A DNA stretch of 34,560 nt from a virus. Shown here piece by piece: positions 24,162 to 31,648 of this stretch. Position numbers and translations under genes: made by a program. The stretch spans positions 1-34,560 of IMG/VR virus record IMGVR_UViG_3300030329_005549; one strand, given 5' to 3'. Each line of letters begins with the position of its first letter. Position 1 is the stretch's first letter. The notes under the pieces were generated by a model that saw only the letters and a program-made list of their open reading frames with translations, made no database searches and was not told the origin of the DNA.

Positions 24162-25312
24162 TGAACAAAACCACCGCTCAAACATCAACTAAGAAACTAG
24201 CCGAATCAGCTTCATCGCTAGAGCCATCGGCTTTAATTTCTTTATTTGAAATTGATATTACAGAGCTTTTACAAACTAAACAGCGCGTAGTATATTCTAA
24301 TCTTTCGTATGAAGATGCGTCTGGCAACTCGATATTGAGGTTTCACAATAATATTAAATTAGTACAAAGCTCAATATGGTTTGATGGAAAAGAGTATTTT
24401 GCAGCCCCAATAAGAGCAGAAGGCTTTGAAACATCAGCGAAGGGTTCTCCTCCGAGTCCCAAGTTGTCGATAACAATCAACTATAAAGGCTTACCCCCTG
24501 AAACCCTTAATAGAATTAAGTACTTTAAAATGACCATTAGAGACTTAGACGACTTGATAGGAGCTAAGGTCACACGAATAAAAACGTTTGCTAAGTATTT
24601 AGACAAAATAAATTTTTATAGCGATTACAATTCAGCTAATCCAACCAAACTAAAAACGAACTTAGTCACCCCCCCAGAAGGGTACGACCCTGATCCCAAC
24701 GCTTATTTCCCACATGATATTTTTTATATAGACAGAAAATCCTCCGAAAACAAAAACCATATAGAGCTTGAATTGGCTTCTCCTTTTGATACTCAAGAAA
24801 TCAAATTACCAGCTAGAGTTGTTACGGAAAAAAATTGCGTATGGACTTATCGCGGTGAGGGCTGCTGTTATGAATATACCGACATAAAACAAACAGACAC
24901 CAACGAAATCCATTATTCCCCAAACGGGGGTTGTAAAGCCACATCAAATAACACGGCCCCCCCCATCGCAAATGACAAAGACGAAATTATCAGAGACCTT
25001 TTACAAGAGGACGGCCACCAATTACAACTTCCAAGCAACAATAACACCCCATACTTATGGGACAGAGGCAAGACTTATCAAGCTGGACAAGTAACAAGAA
25101 TTCTACTTAAAGGAATAAACTATTTCTTTGTCTCCAAGGTAAACAATAACGTCGGAAACCCACCCCCAAACGACGCGTTTTGGTATGCAGACAAATGCTC
25201 AAAGAAGCTAAGTGGCTGTAGACTGAGATGGAAAAACAATCCCATTTTGGGAAATCAATCAGGCCCACTTCCATTCGGCGCATTCCCCACTTCAAGGCGC
25301 AGTATAAAATGA
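24161..25312 (+). CDS. L: Lambda gpL-like tail-tip protein with inserted carbohydrate-binding-like module
   Basis: 383 residues. The N-terminal body (LISLFEIDITELLQ, FDGKEYFAAPIRAEGFETSA, MTIRDLDDLIGAKVTR) and the cysteine region CVWTYRGEGCCY (226-237) then CSKKLSGCRLRW (346-357) are those of gpL, which binds a 4Fe-4S cluster through four cysteines. Between the two cysteine pairs there are about 110 residues, many more than in lambda. Residues 298-345 of this insert (YLWDRGKTYQAGQVTRI, INYFFVSKV, GNPPPNDAFWYADKC) resemble a CBM5/12 module. C258 is an additional cysteine. Stop and next start overlap (ATGA). Confidence 0.87.
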   Translation: MNKTTAQTSTKKLAESASSLEPSALISLFEIDITELLQTKQRVVYSNLSYEDASGNSILRFHNNIKLVQSSIWFDGKEYFAAPIRAEGFETSAKGSPPSPKLSITINYKGLPPETLNRIKYFKMTIRDLDDLIGAKVTRIKTFAKYLDKINFYSDYNSANPTKLKTNLVTPPEGYDPDPNAYFPHDIFYIDRKSSENKNHIELELASPFDTQEIKLPARVVTEKNCVWTYRGEGCCYEYTDIKQTDTNEIHYSPNGGCKATSNNTAPPIANDKDEIIRDLLQEDGHQLQLPSNNNTPYLWDRGKTYQAGQVTRILLKGINYFFVSKVNNNVGNPPPNDAFWYADKCSKKLSGCRLRWKNNPILGNQSGPLPFGAFPTSRRSIK

Positions 25313-26025
25313 ACCTAACACAGTATATAAAAAACAAAATTAAGGAGCACGCTTTTAAGGAAAAGCCAAAGGAGTGTTGTGGTTTCGTACTAGACTGCGA
25401 GGGCGAAAGAAAAGTGTTCGAATGTCATAACAGTTCGTTTACTTCAGATTTTTTCAGGATATCGCCCAAAGATTATATAAGAGCAAAAGACGTGGGTAAA
25501 ATAATAGCAGTATATCACTCTCATACAAATACAAACGATTTATTTTCTGAGTTTGATAAATTCAATAGTGTTTGCCATAATATAACTTATATCCTTTACT
25601 GTTTGTCTAATAATTCATTCACCTATTTTGATCCTAAAAATAATTCTTTTAACAAATACATCGGAAGGAAGTTCGAAATAGGCAAAACGGATTGCTACGC
25701 ATTAGTGAGAGACTTTTATCAAGACGAGTTAAACATTAAACTAACAAACTATAGAAGAAAAGATGGTTGGAGAAACAACTTGGAAAAACTATTCGATTCC
25801 AAATTTAAAAAAGAAGGATTCTATGAGGTTGATTCTCTACAAAAATATGACTGTATACTTTTTCAACTTAAGAAAAATGAACCATCTTCTCATATTGCTG
25901 TTTTTCTAGGAAAAAACTTAATCTTACATCAGCCAGAAAAATCTTATTCACGCATAGAAGAATATTCTTCTAGGCATCAAAAATTTACTAATCGTATTAT
26001 AAGGCATTCTCAATGGGCGAATTAA
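25309..26025 (+). CDS. K: Lambda gpK-like tail assembly peptidase (JAB/MPN plus NlpC/P60)
   Basis: 238 residues from ATG 25309; the frame is open further upstream, but that lies inside gene L and the ATGA overlap fits. The N-terminal JAB/MPN metallopeptidase domain shows E22, the zinc ligands in YHSHTNTNDLFSEFD (H70, H72, D83) and the CCG segment. The C-terminal NlpC/P60 domain has the nucleophile in GKTDCYALVRDFY (C129) and the histidine in SSHIAVFLG (H195). gpK acts in tail-tip assembly and may cleave tail protein or peptidoglycan at infection. It overlaps gene I by 13 bases. Confidence 0.9.
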   Translation: MNLTQYIKNKIKEHAFKEKPKECCGFVLDCEGERKVFECHNSSFTSDFFRISPKDYIRAKDVGKIIAVYHSHTNTNDLFSEFDKFNSVCHNITYILYCLSNNSFTYFDPKNNSFNKYIGRKFEIGKTDCYALVRDFYQDELNIKLTNYRRKDGWRNNLEKLFDSKFKKEGFYEVDSLQKYDCILFQLKKNEPSSHIAVFLGKNLILHQPEKSYSRIEEYSSRHQKFTNRIIRHSQWAN

Positions 26026-26654
26026 CAAAAATAAAGTTACACGGCGTTTTAGCAGATAAAGTTGGTCAAGACTCTTGGGACTTGAAAGTAAATAGTGTGT
26101 CAGAAGCCCTAAGGGCTATAGATGTACTATGTGGCAGGAAACTAACCAAGGCTATCTTGGAAAACGAAAAGCAAAAAATCAAATACAAAATTTTGGTTGA
26201 TGACAAAAGCCTACTCTCTAAAGCCATAGACACACCAGAAGAAGCGCTAGAGTCTGAAATATTTATCCAAAAGAAAATAAGCAGAATTGACATAGTTCCC
26301 GTGATCGAAGGCGCTGGAGATGACGCAAAAGATTTTGCAATGATTGCTGGTGGAATTATGCTTATAGGAATGGGGTGGGGAGAAAGCCCATTGATGGTTA
26401 TGATGGGGGCTATGGCCGTCATGCATGGAATGGCTAACATATTATCTTCCCCGCCTGAGTTTGAAGATTTCAAAGAAATACAACAAGTAAATAAAAAAGA
26501 ATCTTATTTATTTGACGGCGCTGTTAATACGTATAACCCTGGTGGACCAGTTCCAGTAGGATATGGAAGAATGAAAATGGGCTCATTAACCATAGCTTAT
26601 TCTCATAAAAACACTGACAAAAAAATATACGAAAACGGAGTTTATTACCCGTAA
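26013..26654 (+). CDS. I: Lambda gpI-like tail assembly protein
   Basis: 213 residues. It begins with a ubiquitin-like beta-grasp part (TKIKLHGVLADKVGQDSWDL, VSEALRAIDVL), has the family's hydrophobic Gly/Met-rich middle (FAMIAGGIMLIGMGW, LMVMMGAMAVMHGMANIL) and ends with GGPVPVGYGRMKMGSLTIAY, the typical end of gpI. The protein is needed for tail-tip assembly between L/K and J. Its position K-I-J is as in lambda. 24 nt separate it from gene J; they hold no clear binding site. Confidence 0.88.
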   Translation: MGELTKIKLHGVLADKVGQDSWDLKVNSVSEALRAIDVLCGRKLTKAILENEKQKIKYKILVDDKSLLSKAIDTPEEALESEIFIQKKISRIDIVPVIEGAGDDAKDFAMIAGGIMLIGMGWGESPLMVMMGAMAVMHGMANILSSPPEFEDFKEIQQVNKKESYLFDGAVNTYNPGGPVPVGYGRMKMGSLTIAYSHKNTDKKIYENGVYYP

Positions 26655-26678
26655 TACTGCAAAACAAAAATTATAGTA

Positions 26679-29600
26679 ATGCAAAAAAATATTCCAGAAG
26701 AAAAAGTAGACGGAATTTATTACGACAATACAGGCGTAAGATATACTTCCGTAACGGAAGCCGATCTGTGTGATCTTGTTTGCGAAGGAAATATCGACGG
26801 TTTAGTTTCTAAGGAATATGTCTTTGATCAAACTAATAGTTCTGAAGGCGATATTGGATACGCTGGAGTTACTATAGAAACTCTTCCATCAGAGTTGTGT
26901 TCCGTTTATTGGAACGAAACCCCAGTGCAAGATAAAGATACGTCAAAATATAACTTTCAAGAAGTAGACGTAACCACAAGCGAAAGTCTTATTTACGCGA
27001 ACGGAATACCGAGCCAAAGAATTAGAACCATCAACGAAAAACTTAGGGGGTTGGAAAAGAAAAGCACGGACGCAAGCGATTATGCTATATATTATAAATA
27101 TTATAAAATACTAAACAAAGACTGCTCTAAAATTACAGTAAATTTAAAAGTCGGAGCTTTAGGAAAAAAAGATAGATTCATCGGGAGCGTTACAGACCCA
27201 AACCCAACATACGGACAGTTTTTAGATAGTGACCTCAGGGTTAACGTTTATTATAGACCAATTTATTCTTCAAAGTCTCAATCCGAATACACCCTTGGAG
27301 AAAGCGTTAAATTCAGTGGAACACTTACATCGCCATACGCAAGAAGCGTCATTCTTGACTTGCCAATTGAAAAAACCCGTGCCTCAGCAGAAAAACTAAA
27401 AACAGATTTTATCGGGTGGGAAATTCGCGTTCACAAGGGCACGGTAGAACCTACAACTCCAGATACTAAAAACGTAGTTTTCGTTGATTCCATTGTTGAG
27501 GAACTCGAAGATTCGTTCATGGCTCCTAATACGTTTATTGTTAGGAATAAATTTAATGCTGAATTTTTTGGTAAAATACCAGAAAGGGCTTATGACGCAA
27601 GACTTTCAAAAATAAAAATACCAAGTAATTACAACCCAATAACCAAAACATATACTGGACATTGGGACGGAACTTTTTCTGACGAAAAAACTGGCCCTTA
27701 CGGCTCGAAGGGATTATACTGGTCAGATAATCCAGCTTGGTGCTTTTATGATTTAATAACCAACAAAAGATATGGTTTAGGAAAATACATTAAAACAGAT
27801 ACTTTCGATAAGTGGACTTTGTATGAAATAGCAAAATACTGTGACGAACTTGTATCTGATGGAATGGGCGGGCTTGAACCAAGGTTTACTTGTAATATTA
27901 TAATCCAAACTAGGGAAGACGCATTCAAAGTCATAAATGATATGGCTAGCGTTTTCAGGGCTATAGTTTATTATAGCGCTGGTAATTTATACGCGGTTCA
28001 AGACGCCTTAAAGCAACCTATTTTTCAATTTACAAACGCAAACGTAGAGAATGGCGATTTTCGTTACTCAAGCACTAGCGCAAAAGTAAGACATACCGTA
28101 GCGGTTATTAGATATAATGACAAAGAGGATTTTTATAAACCAGCCGTTGAATATGTAGAAGACGTAGACAGCATAAGAAAATACGGCATAAAAGAAAAAA
28201 GCATTTCCGCATTCGGATGCACTAGCAGAGGCCAAGCTAACAGGTTAGGGAGGTGGGTATTGGCTTCTGAAAGTTTGGAAACAGAAACTTGTACGTTTAG
28301 CACTGGTCACGAAGGAGCCCTCCTAAGGCCAGGCGACATTATAATAGTTTCAGATTCGAACAGGATAATGACGAGAAGGGGCGGAAGAGTAAAGTCGCTC
28401 ACAAAAACAAACAACTCTCAATTTACGGTTGTGCTTGATGGAGAATTAGAAACCTTAGATTCTCAAAGAAGCTATGAATTTACCGTATCTACCCCTTCGT
28501 TCAGTTTTGATCCAGCGCAAGTGACCCTTTCGGATTCTAATGACACCCAATATATTAGAAACGTACACATTCAAAGGTTCACTATAAACCATAGCGATAT
28601 TAATTACCAAACCTCCGATGGTGTTTCTCATATCACCGTTAACGGAAATATAGATATTACAAATTTTAGTACTCCAGATAATTTAACTTGGAGTATACTC
28701 ACAACGGATATCGATAACTCCGCTGCGACCATCCAAGAACGCTTGAATCATGAACAAAAATTCAGGGTAATCAATGTAAGAGAAAAAGAAGCGGGCAAAT
28801 ATGAAGTAGCAACCGCAGAATATTCTGAAGCAAAATACAGACAAATTGATGAAGCCGTTAAGTACGTTAACCAAGTAGACTTTACTGTACCGCAAAGACC
28901 CAAGAACATACAGATTAATAGTGTTGATAGTATTCCAGGCGCACCCAATACTAAAGTTGTAAAGTATTCAATAGCAGCACCCACAAACACAAACGGTTTA
29001 TCTTATTACGCGGTTTACGCGAAGAAGGGTTCTGGCTTCGGATCAGGTATTCCTGAAAATCAATATTTAATAGGCAAAGTTTTTGCTACGTCAAACTCTC
29101 CTATTGGCGAATTTATACCTTCCACAGCGGGCACTTATTACTTTAGGGTATACTCTTCCAATTCGTTAAATCAATACTCCTCTTCTTACAGAGAGGTTAA
29201 CAAGCAAATATCAAATATACAACCAATCAAAGACGTAAGAGTTCATTCCCTTACTCTAGCAGATAATCTAAGAGTAAATGACCCAGCGGAAAGTGATCCA
29301 TTTCATCCAGCTAGTACCTCTACGGATGAATATGATGGATCAACAACTTTGATTTCTTGGAAAACAGATATACCAACGTATGAAGGAGCTAACGTTGTAC
29401 TCGATTTTAACTATAAAGTAACCGTGTTCGAAGGCCATCAGACAACAACGCCTCTAGTTACCTATAACAATTATCTACCAAACGATGCGGAGCTATCATC
29501 TACAACTTTTGAATTTTCTTTAAACAAAAACTACGCAGCAAATGCAAACAACATAAAACTGGTTGATAGAAAATATGCCTTTAAAGTTGAGGCAATTGAC

Positions 29601-30884
29601 GCAAACAACAATTCTTCATCAGCGTCCTCAACAGGTTATGATATACTTTACGTAGATAACCCAGCGCCTACAAAGCCAGCTTCAATCCAAGGAATGATTG
29701 ACATAAACAATCATATTAAAATTTTTAACTTGGATAGACCGCCTGATGCTACTTCAGTTTATGTCTTCGCTCTTGGTTCTTCGTTCTCATATAGCGATTA
29801 CCTTGATGGAGATGTCTCTCCAGATATCAAGAAAATCAATGCAGACGTAGATGTCTTAGAAATCGATCCCAGCTTTAAGACTGACGATTTAAAAGCTGCC
29901 CATGTGGCTATTGCTTATATTGATGATTTTGATGCTGATGTTATTGATTTTGCGGCCAAAAACGGTATCAGTTTCGAAATGGAAAAGCTTCTTGCTTCTA
30001 GAATTTCTGATGTAATCGAAATTAAAAAAGTAACTCCAGAAATTATAGACTTGCTTGGGGAAGGCTGGAAGTCTTGGATCAAAATTAACACAGATGGAAA
30101 ATGGTATGGCAGGGGAATCAAATGCGTAAAAGACGTTACTGATGACTATGATGATTATGTTGGCTACGTGCCATTCTATTGCACGAGAAAAATGCCTGTC
30201 ATAGAATACGCTGCAAATGGAGATGTTTTTGTTGGGTATTTACCAGGCGTTGATCCAAGCGTAAATACTACCGCGTTTACCGCTGGTTGCTTGTATCATT
30301 TACCTCCCAGAACCCAATTCCCAGCGGGTTGGTATCCTCAAACATATACTGATCAAATCGATTTGATAGGTGGACATACAAGTAGCAATTTCACCGAAAC
30401 AAGAAGCGATTACGCGGGGGTTTACCCTAAAGGTTTTAAGCGCTTTAGGGTTTACTTTGAGAAAAATAAAGACCCCAATAAATACTGGGTGATGGGCATG
30501 AACGTAAACAATACCAAATATTACGATACGCAATTAATTAGTGATCTTGGAAAATTTTTCACTCCTACTGCTGGTTCAGATTGGGACGAAATAGGTAATC
30601 CATATTACTCATATGATTTCGCTGGTGGGGCTAAAGATGCCTTATCTCAAGCTAAACTAGATAACCCAAACAAAGAAGTAATGATTGGGGGAAGTGACGC
30701 TTACTTTAATTACCATCCTGCTGGGTTTGTACAAGGATTCGGTGGGCTACCTAAGACCATTGAGTATTTCGATATCCATTTAGGTCATATGGTTGACAAT
30801 TCATATTTAAAAGAAGCCATGTTCTTCGTAATGGCAACAGATCAAAACGAAAAGAATTTAGACCCCGACCCGCCATGTAATTAA
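26679..30884 (+). CDS. J: Lambda gpJ-like central tail fibre/host-specificity protein
   Basis: 1401 residues. The N-terminal 600 follow the gpJ/tail-hub pattern: GLVSKEYVFDQT, DNPAWCFYDLITNKRYGLGKYI, EDAFKVINDMASVFRAIVYY, QANRLGRWVLASESLETE and GALLRPGDIIIVSDSNR. Fibronectin-III-like segments follow (VPQRPKNIQINSVDS, YYFRVYSSNSLNQYSSSYRE; IQPIKDVRVHSL; NPAPTKPASIQGMI). The last 350 residues (GRGIKCVKDVTDDYDDY, FYCTRKMPVIEYA, CLYHLPPRTQFPAGWYP) have no recognised family and probably form the host-contact end. In lambda, J makes the tail-tip fibre and binds the receptor. It is followed after 2 nt by the last + strand gene. Confidence 0.9.
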   Translation: MQKNIPEEKVDGIYYDNTGVRYTSVTEADLCDLVCEGNIDGLVSKEYVFDQTNSSEGDIGYAGVTIETLPSELCSVYWNETPVQDKDTSKYNFQEVDVTTSESLIYANGIPSQRIRTINEKLRGLEKKSTDASDYAIYYKYYKILNKDCSKITVNLKVGALGKKDRFIGSVTDPNPTYGQFLDSDLRVNVYYRPIYSSKSQSEYTLGESVKFSGTLTSPYARSVILDLPIEKTRASAEKLKTDFIGWEIRVHKGTVEPTTPDTKNVVFVDSIVEELEDSFMAPNTFIVRNKFNAEFFGKIPERAYDARLSKIKIPSNYNPITKTYTGHWDGTFSDEKTGPYGSKGLYWSDNPAWCFYDLITNKRYGLGKYIKTDTFDKWTLYEIAKYCDELVSDGMGGLEPRFTCNIIIQTREDAFKVINDMASVFRAIVYYSAGNLYAVQDALKQPIFQFTNANVENGDFRYSSTSAKVRHTVAVIRYNDKEDFYKPAVEYVEDVDSIRKYGIKEKSISAFGCTSRGQANRLGRWVLASESLETETCTFSTGHEGALLRPGDIIIVSDSNRIMTRRGGRVKSLTKTNNSQFTVVLDGELETLDSQRSYEFTVSTPSFSFDPAQVTLSDSNDTQYIRNVHIQRFTINHSDINYQTSDGVSHITVNGNIDITNFSTPDNLTWSILTTDIDNSAATIQERLNHEQKFRVINVREKEAGKYEVATAEYSEAKYRQIDEAVKYVNQVDFTVPQRPKNIQINSVDSIPGAPNTKVVKYSIAAPTNTNGLSYYAVYAKKGSGFGSGIPENQYLIGKVFATSNSPIGEFIPSTAGTYYFRVYSSNSLNQYSSSYREVNKQISNIQPIKDVRVHSLTLADNLRVNDPAESDPFHPASTSTDEYDGSTTLISWKTDIPTYEGANVVLDFNYKVTVFEGHQTTTPLVTYNNYLPNDAELSSTTFEFSLNKNYAANANNIKLVDRKYAFKVEAIDANNNSSSASSTGYDILYVDNPAPTKPASIQGMIDINNHIKIFNLDRPPDATSVYVFALGSSFSYSDYLDGDVSPDIKKINADVDVLEIDPSFKTDDLKAAHVAIAYIDDFDADVIDFAAKNGISFEMEKLLASRISDVIEIKKVTPEIIDLLGEGWKSWIKINTDGKWYGRGIKCVKDVTDDYDDYVGYVPFYCTRKMPVIEYAANGDVFVGYLPGVDPSVNTTAFTAGCLYHLPPRTQFPAGWYPQTYTDQIDLIGGHTSSNFTETRSDYAGVYPKGFKRFRVYFEKNKDPNKYWVMGMNVNNTKYYDTQLISDLGKFFTPTAGSDWDEIGNPYYSYDFAGGAKDALSQAKLDNPNKEVMIGGSDAYFNYHPAGFVQGFGGLPKTIEYFDIHLGHMVDNSYLKEAMFFVMATDQNEKNLDPDPPCN

Positions 30885-30886
30885 AA

Positions 30887-31642
30887 ATGAATAATAACAC
30901 ATTAATAATCTTTTTAAACAGTAACAGGAAAATAGTATTGTCTTTCCCAAAGGACGTTACCGAAGAAGAAGCCTTAGAGCAATTTAATGCTACTCACGAA
31001 GCTGAAAAAAATGATGTTAAAAAATATTTTTATGTTAAAGACGACACCGTTTCTGTAGACGTATACCAAAGACACTACGAGCTCACAGAAGATATGAAGC
31101 TTTCTATGGACATTAGAAAAGCTTTTATTGAAACCAAAATTTCAGAAATCAGAAAAAAGAGAGACGTATTGATTTCAAATTTAGATATTCCTTTCTGGAA
31201 AGCTTTAGAATCAAGGGACGAAAACCTTCAGGATTACATTGCGAAATTAAAAGACTTCCTCAGAAACGTACCAAATACCCTCAGATTCAATGACATAAAA
31301 GAAAATTCAGATATCGCCAAATATGACCCATTTGGCAACATATTTGAAATAGCCCTACTGGATGGTGGAAACGGCTACAAAACGCCTCCTAGCGTCAAAA
31401 TAGACCCACCAAACACCACTGGTGTATTTGGTTTCGAAACCAAAGCTGTGGCTTCAATCAAAGACTCTAAGGTGGTTGGTATTACTGTAATAGAATACGG
31501 GTGTGGATACAATTTTGTTCCGAAAGTTTTTATTGATCCTCCTGAAGATGGTGAGCCAGCAAGGGCTGCTTGTACGTTTCCTCACAATACGTTATTGACT
31601 CAAGATACGATTATTAATAATAGCAAGCTGCATTACTCATAG
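30887..31642 (+). CDS. Tail-fibre-associated protein with two GxGY beta repeats
   Basis: 251 residues. A helical, charged first part (residues 1-125; KISEIRKKRDVLISNLDIPFW resembles tail-fibre assembly factors such as DUF4376-type proteins) is followed by two similar beta units: LLDGGNGYKTPPSVKIDPP (31355-31411) and EYGCGYNFVPKVFIDPP (about 31494-31544). GxGY...P.V.IDPP units are common in phage baseplate and fibre proteins. It is probably a fibre accessory or chaperone for J. Its last 10 bases overlap the convergent tape-measure gene. Confidence 0.6.
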   Translation: MNNNTLIIFLNSNRKIVLSFPKDVTEEEALEQFNATHEAEKNDVKKYFYVKDDTVSVDVYQRHYELTEDMKLSMDIRKAFIETKISEIRKKRDVLISNLDIPFWKALESRDENLQDYIAKLKDFLRNVPNTLRFNDIKENSDIAKYDPFGNIFEIALLDGGNGYKTPPSVKIDPPNTTGVFGFETKAVASIKDSKVVGITVIEYGCGYNFVPKVFIDPPEDGEPARAACTFPHNTLLTQDTIINNSKLHYS

Positions 31643-31648
31643 AGTAAT
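31632..31648. repeat. Perfect palindrome covering two convergent stop codons
   Basis: ATTACTC, loop ATA, GAGTAAT. It contains the TAG stop of the + strand gene (31640-31642) and the TAA stop of the tape-measure gene (31635-31633 read on the - strand). No T-run follows on either side, so it is not a standard intrinsic terminator, though it could stop or stabilise both transcripts. Confidence 0.6.

Noticed and set aside
26066-26473. 135-codon open frame on the - strand inside gene I
   Set aside because: It is fully inside a recognised gpI gene and has Ser/Ile-rich shadow composition.
31596-31624. TTGACT-17-TAATAG resembling the P1-P4 promoters near the end of the last + strand gene
   Set aside because: No start codon follows at 5-7 nt and no + strand gene lies downstream, so it is probably a chance match.
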